Below are positions 7,876 through 17,286 of a stretch of 64,000 bases of DNA, piece by piece. Made by a program: the position numbers and the translations under genes. Source of the stretch: Deltaproteobacteria bacterium (lineage in GTDB: Bacteria; Myxococcota_A; UBA9042; PHBI01). Location of the stretch: contig JACKFA010000004.1 of NCBI GenBank assembly GCA_020632715.1, forward strand, positions 744,001 to 808,000, given 5' to 3'. Numbering within the stretch: position 1 is the stretch's first letter; every line of letters begins with the position of its first letter. The notes below the pieces were generated by a model, which was not told the DNA's origin, ran no database searches, and was given only the letters and a program-made list of their open reading frames with translations.

Positions 7876-9147
7876 TCAGAGCGTAGGCACGACGGTCGGC
7901 GCGGGAACGTCGGCGAGGTCGGAGACGAGCCGCAGGCGCGCGACGTACTCCGGGGGCCCCGCGGGCGCCACGACGTCGCTCTCGCCTCGCTCCTCGCCCT
8001 CCGCGCCGCCCTCGGGCACCGCGGGCGGGGGCGCCGCGAGCGCCATCACCGTGACCTGGAACACCCCGCTCGGGACGTCCACCCAGGACGCCGGGTCGGC
8101 GTAGAGGATGTTGTCCTGCGGCTCGTCCGCCATGACGAGGCGCCCCGGGCCCAGGAAGAGCCGCCCGTGGCGCACCGCGAGCCGGAAGTCGGCCGACCCG
8201 CGCGCGAGCGAGCGCTCCTCGGGCGAGAGCTCGACGGCCGTCACGCGCACGCGGACCTGCCGCGGGGCGGCGACCCCGACCGTGACGACGTCGCCGCGCT
8301 CGAGGTGCGCCGCGAGGCGCGCCGCGGGCTCACCCTCGCGGTCCTCGCCCGCGACGTCCACGATGTCGCTCGGGTGGAAGAGGGCGAAGCCGTGCTCGTC
8401 GGCCTCGACCGTGAGCTCGCGGTCCGGCATGGCGGTCGTCTGGCGCGTGACGACCTGCCGGCGGACGGCCTGCCGGCGGCGGATGGGGTCGGCCCCGGCG
8501 CCCATCGACTCGAGGCTCGCGGACAGCGTCTCCGCGATGCGGCTCGGGTCGTCGAAGAGCGCGAGCCGCTCCTCCGGGGTGAGCCGCCAGCCGAGGCTCG
8601 TCGCCCACTGCCCGAGGAGCGCGTTCTCGAGCCCATCGAAGGCCTCGAGCCACGGCTCGGGCCACGACTTGTCCGTCGCGAGCAGGTTCGTGAGCTCCGC
8701 GACGAGCTCGAGCGGGGCCGGCTCGAGGTCGAAGGGGAGCGGCGCCGCCGAGGTCGCGACGACGGTCGGCACGCGCCGGCTCGTGGCGCTCTCGACGTCG
8801 ATGTCGACGCGCCGGAGGCCGCGCAGCAGGTAGCGCTGGGTGGCGCCGAGCCCCGTCGGGTCGAAGCCCTCCGGGAAGTCCTCGACCGCCTCGATCCGCG
8901 CGAGCACCCCGCGCGGGTGGAGAGGATCGCCCGCGCGCTGCTGGAACGCGACGACCAGCTCGCCGCCGACCCCGGCGTCCTCGAGCGCCTCGAGCGCGCC
9001 CGCGCCGAGGTGCCCGCCCGCGCCGCCCGGCGTCCAGAGCGTCGCCGCGGGGTGCAGCGTGGCGTGCCGCAGACGGCAGAGATGGCGCGCCGGGGGCGCT
9101 TGCTGCCGCTCTTTCGACCCGGCCAGCTTCCTCAGCCACTCGAACAT
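7876..9147 (-). CDS. hypothetical protein, 423 aa
   Basis: Soluble protein of 423 residues without recognisable family. The start MFEWLRKLAGSKERQ is a short amphipathic helix. The middle has an acidic helical part (ELTNLLATDKSWPEPWLEAF) and a basic stretch (DPIRRRQAVRRQVVTRQ). The C-terminal 170 residues look beta-rich, with DEHGFALFHPSDIVDVAG, LERGDVVTVGVAAPRQVRV and VPSGVFQVTVMALAAP. The ATG at 9145-9147 is chosen because the longer open frame (to 11565) reads antisense through the two downstream-strand genes. It is divergent from the membrane protein at 9376, sharing 228 bp in which I see no clear promoter. Function unknown. Confidence 0.65.
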   Translation of the reverse strand: MFEWLRKLAGSKERQQAPPARHLCRLRHATLHPAATLWTPGGAGGHLGAGALEALEDAGVGGELVVAFQQRAGDPLHPRGVLARIEAVEDFPEGFDPTGLGATQRYLLRGLRRVDIDVESATSRRVPTVVATSAAPLPFDLEPAPLELVAELTNLLATDKSWPEPWLEAFDGLENALLGQWATSLGWRLTPEERLALFDDPSRIAETLSASLESMGAGADPIRRRQAVRRQVVTRQTTAMPDRELTVEADEHGFALFHPSDIVDVAGEDREGEPAARLAAHLERGDVVTVGVAAPRQVRVRVTAVELSPEERSLARGSADFRLAVRHGRLFLGPGRLVMADEPQDNILYADPASWVDVPSGVFQVTVMALAAPPPAVPEGGAEGEERGESDVVAPAGPPEYVARLRLVSDLADVPAPTVVPTL

Positions 9148-9375
9148 CGGGATAAGACGGCTCGCTGTGCAGGAGTGTTGCAGAAGCGCGCGAAGGCGGC
9201 TATCTGCCGTGGCGTCGTCGGGGCCGCGCTCTGCGCAGCGCGCGCCGGCGGCACCCCGGCCGTCGGTGACCGACATGACAGTCTCCGGCCGGTCCGCGGG
9301 AGATGTCAACACGGACGAGCGGGCGCTCGGGTGGTTCGCGCGGCGGAGGCCGCGCGCGACCGGGGAGATGGGGAC

Positions 9376-10314
9376 GTGAACGCTTGGGAAGAGTGGGGCC
9401 GGCAGGTCGCCGGGATCGTCGTCGCGGGGCTCCTGATCCTCGCCTGGTACCTCGGCTGGATCCCGGACGTCGTCACGGGGCTCGTGCTCCTGCTCGGCGC
9501 CATCGTCGCGGGCGTCGCCGTCGTGGGGCTGCGCACGCGCGCGCTCGCGCTCTCGGCGCAGGGCCGGAACCTCGGCTACGCCGCGCTCGTCGGCGGCGTC
9601 GTGCTCGCGCTCCTCGCCCCCTGGAGCCTCATGGGCCCGGGCTCCGACAAGGGCAGCGGCGAGACCTCCGAGAGCGGGCAGGTGCTCACGTTCGCGCCGC
9701 AGGGCAGCGGGCCCGGGAGCTACGAGCTCTACGTGCACGGCCAGCCCTCGCTGAACCACAACGAGGTCGCCCTGAAGCTCGCGCTCACCGAGGCCGCGAC
9801 CGGCAAGACCTACCACCGGCGCGCGACGTTCGAGGCGCACACCCAGGGGCGCGGCCGGCGCGCGACGAGCATCAAGCGCTACGACGACGCCTGGCCCGTC
9901 GTCGCCGACCTCTCGAAGGGCGCGACGCTCACGATGATCCCCGACAACAACGCCGCCATCGCCTGGCCCGTCCACTACGAGCTGCACGGGGCGCCGCTGA
10001 GCCCCGCCTGGTACCTCGTGCCGATGGTGGCCGTGCTCGCCCTCGCCCTCGTCGCGGAGCGCAAGACGCGCCGCCGTGAGCGCACGGGCCTCACCATCTT
10101 CGTCGCGACGGCGGGCGTGTTCGGCGTGCTCTTCGGGATCTGGTACGCCCCCGGGCGCCTCACGACGACCGTCTTCGGCGCGGCCCTCGTCGCGACCGTC
10201 GGCGGCGCGCTCATCGCCTACCCGGCCCTCGCCCTCGCGCGGAAGGGCGTCCCGAAGGAGCCGGAGGCCGCCGACGCAGGCGCCCGCGGTCTCCACGCGG
10301 GGCGCGCCTCCTGA
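9376..10314 (+). CDS. membrane protein with a central extracytoplasmic domain
   Basis: 312-residue membrane protein. Two or three N-terminal helices (VAGIVVAGLLILAWYLGW, VVTGLVLLLGAIVAGVAVVG, YAALVGGVVLALLAPW) are followed by about 120 hydrophilic residues (about 95-215). These look like a beta domain: FAPQGSGPGSYELYVHGQPS, HNEVALKLALTEAATG. Three more helices follow (YLVPMVAVLALALVAE, TIFVATAGVFGVLFGIW, TVFGAALVATVGGALIAYP) and a short tail. The GTG at 9376 follows GGGGAGATGGGGACG. No enzymatic motif is visible. The FHA/AAA+ regulator follows on the same strand after 63 bp, so the pair may share a transcript, but no functional link can be read from sequence. Confidence 0.65.
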   Translation: MNAWEEWGRQVAGIVVAGLLILAWYLGWIPDVVTGLVLLLGAIVAGVAVVGLRTRALALSAQGRNLGYAALVGGVVLALLAPWSLMGPGSDKGSGETSESGQVLTFAPQGSGPGSYELYVHGQPSLNHNEVALKLALTEAATGKTYHRRATFEAHTQGRGRRATSIKRYDDAWPVVADLSKGATLTMIPDNNAAIAWPVHYELHGAPLSPAWYLVPMVAVLALALVAERKTRRRERTGLTIFVATAGVFGVLFGIWYAPGRLTTTVFGAALVATVGGALIAYPALALARKGVPKEPEAADAGARGLHAGRAS

Positions 10315-10377
10315 CGCGGCGCCGGCGCCGCGGCGCGCCACCTTGACGCGCGCCCGCCCCGGTTGTTGACTGCCGGC

Positions 10378-11991
10378 GTGAGCGACCCCGTCGACGTGAC
10401 CCTGCCTCGCCGCCCCCCCGCCCGCGCGCGCCGCGGCGAGGGGCCCGTCTACCACCTGCGGGCGGTCTGGGGCGAGACGCTCCCCGCCGACGCCTCCGTG
10501 AAAGACGAGCTGCTCGTCCTCGACGGCGCCCACCGCGCGCTCGTCATCGGGCGCGCCCCCGACGAGCCGCACCGGCTCGCGATGCCCTGGGACGACTGGG
10601 CGAGCCGCGCGCACACGAAGGTGACGCTCCTCCGGATGCCCGGCGGCGACGACACGCTCATGGTCGAGGACCTCGGCAGCACCAACGGCACGTACGTCGA
10701 CGGCGAGGTCATCGCCGGGCCCACGCGGGTCGGCGAGGGGCAGGTCGTGCGCGTCGGCGCCACCGTGTTCGTCGTGGGCCGGACGCCGCTCGAGGAGCGC
10801 GCGGCCATCCTCGCGGGGCCCGCGCCTCCCGAGGGCTTCCTCGCGCGCAGCTTCGCGATGGTCCGCCTCTGGGGGCGGCTCGTCGCGGTCGCGGCGAAGG
10901 ACGAGGGGGCGCTGCTCCTCGGCGAGCTCGGCACGGGCAAGACGCGGCTCGCGCAGATCATCCACGAGCTGTCGGGGCGCGCGCGCGGGCCGTTCGTGCC
11001 GCTCAACTGCAGCGCCATCCCGCTGAACCTCGAGGAGGCCACGCTCTTCGGGGTCGTCGCCGGCTTCATCCCCGGCGTGAAGGCGCGGAGCGGCCTCATC
11101 GCGCAGGCCGACGGCGGCACGCTCTTCCTCGACGAGTTCGCCGACCTCACGCAGCCCGCGCAGGCGAAGCTCCTCGACGCGTTCGACCCGAACGCGCCGA
11201 GCTATCTGCCCGTCGGCGGCACGAAGCGCGTCGACACGCGCTGCCGCCTCGTGCTCGCGAGCAACCGCGACGTCTACGCGCTCGTCGCGCAGGGCGTCAT
11301 CCGGCACGACCTCACGAGCCGGCTCGTCGTGGCGCAGCTCACCGTGCCGCCGCTCCGCGAGCGCCGCGAGGACGTCATCCCCCTCTTCGAGCAGGCCCTC
11401 GCGCGCTTCGCGCCGGAGCGCGCCGCGGCCGACGTCATCGGCCACGTCGAGGTCGCCGAGGAGCTCCTCCTCGGTCGCTGGACGGAGAACGTGCGCGGGC
11501 TCGAGTCGCTCGCGCGGCGGGTCGGGCTCGGCGAGGAGCTGACGGCCGACATGGTCCGCGAGCACGCCGGGCGCGGGCTCGCGGCGGCGAGCGACGGCCG
11601 CGCGCCGGGCGGCGGGCTCGTCGTCCCGGGGTCGGCGGCGGGCGGTGACGCCGGCGGCGCCGACGTCGTCACGCCTGCGCTCTCCGACGAGCCGATCTGG
11701 CCGCCGCGCCCCGAGGAGCTGCTCGAGCTCCTCGCCGAGGTCGACTTCAGCGTGACGGCGGTCGCGGAGCGCCTCGGGCGCGCGCGCGAGACGGTCGGGC
11801 GGCTCGTGCAGAAGATGTTCGGCCCGGGCGGGAAGGGCGCCGCGAAGCGCGCGGTCCGCGTGTGGCGCGCGAGCGGGCGCGTGCCGGGGGCCGAGGAGAT
11901 CGACGCCGCCTACGTCCTCTACTTCGAGACGAGCGGCCCGGGCGTCGCCGAGGCGCGCGCCCGCTGGGAGCGCGACGGCGAGCTAGGGTAG
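10378..11991 (+). CDS. FHA-domain AAA+ sigma-54-type regulator with degenerate GAFTGA loop
   Basis: 537-residue cytoplasmic regulator. An N-terminal FHA phosphothreonine-binding domain (about 20-140) has the IGR, SRAHTKVTLL and LGSTNGTYVDG motifs. It is followed by a sigma-54-interaction AAA+ domain with Walker A GELGTGKT at 182-189, Walker B GGTLFLDEF, and an arginine-finger region DLTSRLVVAQLTVPPLRERR. A Fis-like helix-turn-helix closes it (FSVTAVAERLGRARETVGRL). Genuine activators carry GAFTGA in loop 1; here residues 228-233 read AGFIPG, so contact with sigma-54 may be lost. I start at GTG 10378; an in-frame TTG at 10363 is less likely. FHA-type regulators usually act with Ser/Thr kinases. 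Confidence 0.85.
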   Translation: MSDPVDVTLPRRPPARARRGEGPVYHLRAVWGETLPADASVKDELLVLDGAHRALVIGRAPDEPHRLAMPWDDWASRAHTKVTLLRMPGGDDTLMVEDLGSTNGTYVDGEVIAGPTRVGEGQVVRVGATVFVVGRTPLEERAAILAGPAPPEGFLARSFAMVRLWGRLVAVAAKDEGALLLGELGTGKTRLAQIIHELSGRARGPFVPLNCSAIPLNLEEATLFGVVAGFIPGVKARSGLIAQADGGTLFLDEFADLTQPAQAKLLDAFDPNAPSYLPVGGTKRVDTRCRLVLASNRDVYALVAQGVIRHDLTSRLVVAQLTVPPLRERREDVIPLFEQALARFAPERAAADVIGHVEVAEELLLGRWTENVRGLESLARRVGLGEELTADMVREHAGRGLAAASDGRAPGGGLVVPGSAAGGDAGGADVVTPALSDEPIWPPRPEELLELLAEVDFSVTAVAERLGRARETVGRLVQKMFGPGGKGAAKRAVRVWRASGRVPGAEEIDAAYVLYFETSGPGVAEARARWERDGELG

Positions 11992-12012
11992 GCCGTCGCG
12001 GCCCAATCCAGC

Positions 12013-15000
12013 CTAATCCGGCAGGAGCGGCAGCTCGGCGAGCGTCTTCTGCGGCTGACCGGCCGCGCCGGCGCGCCCAGCGCCGACGGCCTCGGCGAGG
12101 CCCGCGCACCAGAGGGTCGCGTCGGCGGCGACGAGGCACGTCCCGCGCTGCGTGGCGGCGCCGCCGACCCAGCCGGCGGCGTGCGTGTGCACCACGAAGT
12201 CCTGCTCGTGGGACGCCGTGAAGCCCGTGCCGAGCTGGTAGCTCTGGCCTTGGCCGGCGCAGCGCGCGCCGCTCGCGTCGAGCAGGCAGAGGTGCTGCGG
12301 GCCGAGGACCACGTCGGCGGCGCCGTCCGCGGCCGGGATCCGCGCGGGCGTGAGCCACGTCGCGGCGGCCGGCCCGCCGAGGACCGCGTGGCCGCCGAGG
12401 TGCCCGAGCCCGAGCATGCCGTCGGTCGTCTCGAGGACGAAGGCCGTGTCGCCGAGGGAGGCGCCGGCGGCGCCCCAGAGCCGCGTCACCGGCGCGAGGC
12501 CGGAGAGCTCCCGCAGCGCGCCCTCGCCGCGATCGTCGGGATCGTAGAGGCCCCCTCCGCAGGAGAGCGCGCCCCCCGCGCGCACGACGCAGACCGTCGT
12601 GCCGGAGAGCGCGACGGCGACGGCGTCCGCGACGTCCCCGACCCGCGTCGGCTCGAGCGCGATGGCGCCGTTCAGCGGCCAGAGCGCGTCCCCCCAGCAC
12701 CAGAGCTCGCCCGCGGCCACGGCGCAGGTGCTGTCGAACCCGGCCGCGAGGGCCGTCACCCCGGCGACGCCCGGCACCGCCACCGGCGTGTTCGCGAAGC
12801 CGTCTCCGCCCTGCCCCGGGCCGACGCCGCCGCCGTGGCCGACGCAGGCGACGCCGCCGCCCGCGAGGCGCGCGCAGGTGTGGTAGAGGCCCGCCGCGAG
12901 CGCCACGACGGGGGCTGGGAAGCCGGTGAGCGCGAAGGGGCCGTCGGGATCCTCCTCCGGCGCGAGCGCCTCGGAGTCGCCTCGGAAGCCGCTCGGGAAG
13001 CCCCAGCACGTGACGCGGCCGATGGCGTCGAGCGCGCACATGTGGCGCTGGCCCGCCACGAGCGCCGGCGGCGGCTTGGCGCCGCACCCGGCCACCGCGT
13101 CGCAGGCGGCCCCGGTCGGGCAGCGGTCGCCACACGCGAGGCAGTCCGCCGGCGTCCCGAGGGCGCGCTCGCAGCCGTCGACCGCGGCGCCGTTGCAGTC
13201 GTCCCAGCCGCCGTCGCAGCCGCCCACGACGCAGGCGCCGGCCACGCAGGCGACCGCGCCGTGGCTGTCGTCGCAGAGCGCGGCCTCGCCGGCCTCGACC
13301 TCGTCGGTCGCGCCGTCGCAGTCGTCGTCGCGGCCGTTGCAGCGCTCGGGGATGGCGAGGCAGCCGTCGCTCCCGGGCGTCGGGGTCACCACACCACTCG
13401 TCCACACGAGGCGCTCCGGCGAGGCGCTCCAGAGCGCGTCCTGGCCCTCGTCGAGCGGATAGGTCGCGACCGCGCCGCCCTTCACCGACACCAGCAGGTC
13501 GAGCGGCGCCCCCACGGTCCACCAGAGCGCGCCGTCGACGGAGGGCGTCGGGCCCGAGACCGTGGTCGCCGCACCGGCCGCGCCCAGCGGCACGCGCTGC
13601 GCCTCGCCGCTCCGGGCGTCGAGGACGTCGACGAACGCGGCGTCGTCGGCCACCGCGACCCCCACGAGCGAGGCCGGGGCCTGCCCGTACGCGACGTGCG
13701 CCCACGCCGCCGCGCCGGGGAACGCGCGCGGCTCGCCGCCGGGCGCCGCGCAGGCGAGGGCGTCGTCGATCTCGCCGCAGGTCGTCCCGTCGGAGAAGAC
13801 GTGGCGCACGGCGTCGAACGCCGCCTCGGTCGCAGCCCCTCCGGGGACCTCGCTCACGGTGCCGTCCTCGTCGAGCCGGTGCCCGCCGCCGATGAGGCCG
13901 CCGCCGTCGGCCGCCCAGCGCATCCCGGGCGGCCCCCAGAGCGTGCGCCGCCCCCAGCGGTCGGCGAGGACGTAGGGCGCGGCGTCGTCGCCGAGGTCCG
14001 GCGGGCGGCCGACCCAGCAGTCGTCGCCGCCTCCGAAGCACGCGAGGTCCACGAACCAGAGCCCCGCGCCGGCGGCGTCGGGGACGGGGCTCATGCGGTC
14101 CGTGCCGATCCCCTCGCTCGGGTGCGCGAGCGGGTCGGCGCGGAGGACGCCCGGCACGGCGTTCGAGGCCGCGAGCCGCCGCGCGCCGAGGGGCGCCTCC
14201 CACGCGTCCGGCGTCAGGCGCGACCCGTCGGCGAGGGGGGCCGCGCCCGGCGGCCAGGGCGTTGGCGGGTCGGCGAGCGCCGGGAGCGCGCGGAACACCC
14301 AGCCCACGCCCTCGAAGAGCACGCCGACCGGGAGCCAGCCGAAGAGGTCCGCGCGGGCGGCGTCGTCGTCGGTCACGCGCGCGAGCTGGCAGCCGTCGCC
14401 GACGTCGACGAGCTCCGCGGCCGCGACCTCGCGATCGCCCAGGCGCACGCGGGCGGCGCGCCAGCCGGTGGCCGCGGGGACGCAGATGGACACGGCGTGA
14501 GGCGCCCGCGTGACCGCGACGAGGCGCGCGGCGAACGCCTCGTCGAGGGCGCCCGTCGCGGGGGCGGTGACCTCGTGCAGGTGGACGGCGCCGATCTTCG
14601 CCGGGCGCGGCGACATGTCGAGGCGGCTCGAGTAGCTCGCGGCGAGCGCGACGAACCGGAGCTCGGGGGCCTCCTGCGTGAGCACGAGGAAGCGGTCGTC
14701 GGCGACCTGGAGCGCGCCGACGGCGATGTGCCCGGCCGGCAGGGCGAGGCGCCCGCGCAGCTCCGGGAAGACGCCCGTGTCCTCGACCCGGAGCGCCGTG
14801 AGCTCGCCGGCCTGCCCCACCGCGGCGAAGCGGTACGCGCCGTCCTCGTGGGCGCGCGACACGCCGAACGCGGGGAACGCGACGCGGTCGCGGACGGTGC
14901 CGTCGTCGGCGATCCAGGCGATCTCCGCGGGCTGGTCGCGCACGTAGCGGCTCAGGGACACGAGGGCGACGCCGTCCGGGAGGGTCGCGGCCGCGATCAT

Positions 15001-17088
15001 CGCGGTGTAACGGACGCCGAAGACGTCGTCCGTCGCGACCGGCACCCCGGGCACGGGCGCCGCCACGAACCCGGTCGGGAGCGACGTGTCCGGCGTCTTC
15101 TCGCCGTCCCAGTCGGCGATCCACGAGCCGGCGACGGCGGTGACGAGGCTCAGGAAGCGCCCATCCCGCCACCACGAGGCGTACGCCGTGCCGCCGAGCA
15201 GCCGCTCGCCGCTCGCGCCGGGGGTCGCCTCCCGCACCTCGTTGACCCGCACCGTGTCGATGGGCGTCCAGCGCGTGCCGTCGGGGTGCACGTAGGTGTC
15301 GAGGTGCGCGGGCGACTCGCGGCGGGTGCAGAGCTCCGGCGGGAAGGGCGTCGCGGACGGCGTCCCGTCCGGCTCGAGGTACGCGCACGCCGCGGCGAGC
15401 ACGGTCTGGTTCACGGCGAGCGTCTCGCCGTTCGGCCCGAGGATCCCGTTCCGTCCGGTGCTGCGCCCGCGGACGAGGAGGTCGGTCAGCGCGTCGCCCT
15501 GGGACGACGTCACCGACCAGACGCGCTCCGGCGCGATGTCCTCGACGAGCGGGCCGTCTCCGAGCTCGGTCAGCGCGAGGTCCGGGGCCTCCTGGGGGAC
15601 GGCGCCGAGGACGCCCGCGTCGGTGAGGTCGGGCGGCGCCGGGAAGCCGAGGTGCGCGAGGGTCACGGGGCGGCCGTCGGGGTCGACGAGCTCGGGGTCC
15701 TCGGCGGCGAACGGGGCGAGCTCGGGCTCCTGCGGGTCGTTGGGCGCGGGACCGTAGGAGAGCAGCGTGTCGAGGGCGTAGAGCCAGGGCTGGCCGGCGA
15801 CCGGGCCGTGCCCTTCGAGGAAGTCGATGGCGCCGCGGATCCGGTAGATCTCGTCCGCCGGAGAGCGCGTCGTCGTGTGATTGCGGGGCACCGGGACCGG
15901 CGGCCCGACCCACTCGACGCGCCACAGCACGCGCTCGCCGTAGACGGTCGCGACCGGCTGGCGCTGCGTCACCGTGAAGCGCCAGGTGTCCGCGGGATCC
16001 CAGCGCACGGCGCCGTCGGCGGCGCCGCCGTTGCCGAACGCGAAGACGCTGCCGCGCTCGAGCTGCCGGTTGGCCGTCCAGCTCATGCCGAGGCGCACCT
16101 CGCGCGGCACGAGCAGGATCGGCGGGTCGATGGGCCCGGCGTGGTCCTCGGCGAGGTAGACGTCGCCGTCGTCCGTCGCGATGACGCCCACCCCGCCGCT
16201 GTCCGTGGCGTCGAACGAGCGGTCGAAGCGGTGGAGCACGCCGCGCGCGACGCGCCGCGCGCTGTGGGCGCTGGTGAGGTCCGGGAGGAGGCGGTTCAGG
16301 AGGTGCGCCTCGTCGAAGGCGATGGTCCGGCGGAAGGTCGGGCGGATCCCCTCGCCGAGGGGCCAGAGCGGGAGCGCGCTGGGCTCGCCGACGCCCGCGA
16401 AGAGCTGCCCCGCGACGGGCCCGGCCGCGCCTGCGTCCCCGTCGCCGCACCCGGCGAGGACGGCGGCCGCTGCGGCCGCCGCGAGCAGCGCCTCGCGGAC
16501 GCGCGCCCGGCGCCGTCGCGCGCCGAGCCACCCGAGGGCGAGCAAGGCGGGGACGAGGCCCGCGCCCCCCGCGCCGCCGGACGCGCCGCAGCCGTCGTCG
16601 GCCGCGAGCGACGACGCCCTCCAGCCGCTCGGCGGGCTCGTCGAGACGCGCCCGGTCTCGCGCCAGGTCTGCTCGCCGCAGGTGATGACGAGCGGCACGC
16701 GCTCGCCGGCGAGGTGCTCGATGACGAGCCAGGTGTGGAGCGCGCCGTACGCGAACGCGCTCGGGCCGGGGCGCCCGCGGGCGTCACGGTGGAGGCGCGG
16801 GTAGGCGTCGAAGCTCTCGTCGAGACGCGAGAGCGACACGGGGCCGGGGGTCTCGATGGTCGCGGTGACTCGCGGCGGCGGGGCGCCCGGGTCGTCGGCG
16901 ACGCAGGTGGCGCGCACCTCGAGCACCCACGGGAAGCTGAGGATGGCGTCGGGATGGCCGCCCGTGTCGGGGTCGTGGTTCGGCGGCTGCGGGGTCTCGA
17001 CGGTGAGCGTCTCGGCGCGGCTCGCGGGCGCAGCCCCGAGAACCAGGGCGGCCAGCGCGAGCGCGGCGAGGCCGGCAGGGCGGATCAT
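12013..17088 (-). CDS. surface protein: MYXO-CTERM protein fused in frame to MopE/RCC1-type lipoprotein
   Basis: 1691-residue open frame that looks like two exported proteins joined. Residues 1-25 are a signal peptide and 26-163 a small domain. Residues 164-196 form a MYXO-CTERM sorting tail: DDGCGAS, a hydrophobic stretch, then RRRRAR. Directly after it, 197-214 is a lipoprotein signal ending LAGC (Cys214). The remaining 1480 residues are beta-rich, with a MopE-like motif ERCNGRDDDCDGATDE near 1250, Cys-rich modules, and RCC1-like propeller repeats from about 1340 to the end (HMCALDAIGRVTCWG). No stop or ATG separates the parts; an in-frame TTG at 16545 could start the second protein. The first ATG (17086-17088) has a GAGAGCGA site. 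It is divergent from the gene at 17287. Confidence 0.7.
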   Translation of the reverse strand: MIRPAGLAALALAALVLGAAPASRAETLTVETPQPPNHDPDTGGHPDAILSFPWVLEVRATCVADDPGAPPPRVTATIETPGPVSLSRLDESFDAYPRLHRDARGRPGPSAFAYGALHTWLVIEHLAGERVPLVITCGEQTWRETGRVSTSPPSGWRASSLAADDGCGASGGAGGAGLVPALLALGWLGARRRRARVREALLAAAAAAAVLAGCGDGDAGAAGPVAGQLFAGVGEPSALPLWPLGEGIRPTFRRTIAFDEAHLLNRLLPDLTSAHSARRVARGVLHRFDRSFDATDSGGVGVIATDDGDVYLAEDHAGPIDPPILLVPREVRLGMSWTANRQLERGSVFAFGNGGAADGAVRWDPADTWRFTVTQRQPVATVYGERVLWRVEWVGPPVPVPRNHTTTRSPADEIYRIRGAIDFLEGHGPVAGQPWLYALDTLLSYGPAPNDPQEPELAPFAAEDPELVDPDGRPVTLAHLGFPAPPDLTDAGVLGAVPQEAPDLALTELGDGPLVEDIAPERVWSVTSSQGDALTDLLVRGRSTGRNGILGPNGETLAVNQTVLAAACAYLEPDGTPSATPFPPELCTRRESPAHLDTYVHPDGTRWTPIDTVRVNEVREATPGASGERLLGGTAYASWWRDGRFLSLVTAVAGSWIADWDGEKTPDTSLPTGFVAAPVPGVPVATDDVFGVRYTAMIAAATLPDGVALVSLSRYVRDQPAEIAWIADDGTVRDRVAFPAFGVSRAHEDGAYRFAAVGQAGELTALRVEDTGVFPELRGRLALPAGHIAVGALQVADDRFLVLTQEAPELRFVALAASYSSRLDMSPRPAKIGAVHLHEVTAPATGALDEAFAARLVAVTRAPHAVSICVPAATGWRAARVRLGDREVAAAELVDVGDGCQLARVTDDDAARADLFGWLPVGVLFEGVGWVFRALPALADPPTPWPPGAAPLADGSRLTPDAWEAPLGARRLAASNAVPGVLRADPLAHPSEGIGTDRMSPVPDAAGAGLWFVDLACFGGGDDCWVGRPPDLGDDAAPYVLADRWGRRTLWGPPGMRWAADGGGLIGGGHRLDEDGTVSEVPGGAATEAAFDAVRHVFSDGTTCGEIDDALACAAPGGEPRAFPGAAAWAHVAYGQAPASLVGVAVADDAAFVDVLDARSGEAQRVPLGAAGAATTVSGPTPSVDGALWWTVGAPLDLLVSVKGGAVATYPLDEGQDALWSASPERLVWTSGVVTPTPGSDGCLAIPERCNGRDDDCDGATDEVEAGEAALCDDSHGAVACVAGACVVGGCDGGWDDCNGAAVDGCERALGTPADCLACGDRCPTGAACDAVAGCGAKPPPALVAGQRHMCALDAIGRVTCWGFPSGFRGDSEALAPEEDPDGPFALTGFPAPVVALAAGLYHTCARLAGGGVACVGHGGGVGPGQGGDGFANTPVAVPGVAGVTALAAGFDSTCAVAAGELWCWGDALWPLNGAIALEPTRVGDVADAVAVALSGTTVCVVRAGGALSCGGGLYDPDDRGEGALRELSGLAPVTRLWGAAGASLGDTAFVLETTDGMLGLGHLGGHAVLGGPAAATWLTPARIPAADGAADVVLGPQHLCLLDASGARCAGQGQSYQLGTGFTASHEQDFVVHTHAAGWVGGAATQRGTCLVAADATLWCAGLAEAVGAGRAGAAGQPQKTLAELPLLPD

Positions 17089-17205
17089 CGTTCGCTCTCG
17101 GGGGTCTCGGTCACGGGATGGGCGGTGGTCACCCCGAGAGTAACGAAACAATCGCGGCATTTCGAATGGCGCGGGCACGAAACGAGAAAGCGGGCGCGCC
17201 GAGGG

Positions 17206-17250
17206 TTGACAGCCGGGGCGCGCTGCGGCATTCGACGAGTCCTGATATTG
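17206..17250 (+). promoter_or_regulatory. candidate promoter of the exported protein at 17287
   Basis: A perfect -35 consensus TTGACA lies at 17206-17211 in an unusually AT-rich 100-bp stretch. Candidate -10 sequences downstream are weak (for example GATATT near 17243, at a long spacing). A small dyad GACC-TATT-GGTC follows between the promoter and the ribosome site. Tentative. Confidence 0.3.
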
Positions 17251-17286
17251 CGACCTATTGGTCATTGTATTTTCCGGGAGATCGTC

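Noticed and set aside
9148..9375. Divergent gap searched for RNA genes or promoters
   Set aside because: No convincing -35/-10 pair, tRNA fold or dyad was found.
9148..11565. Upstream extension of the hypothetical gene at 7876-9147 to 11565
   Set aside because: The extension reads antisense through the membrane-protein and FHA-regulator genes; the natural start is ATG 9147.
12181..17286. Plus-strand extension of the exported-protein gene at 17287 back to 12181
   Set aside because: Antisense to the MYXO-CTERM/lipoprotein gene; the true start at 17287 has a ribosome site and signal peptide.
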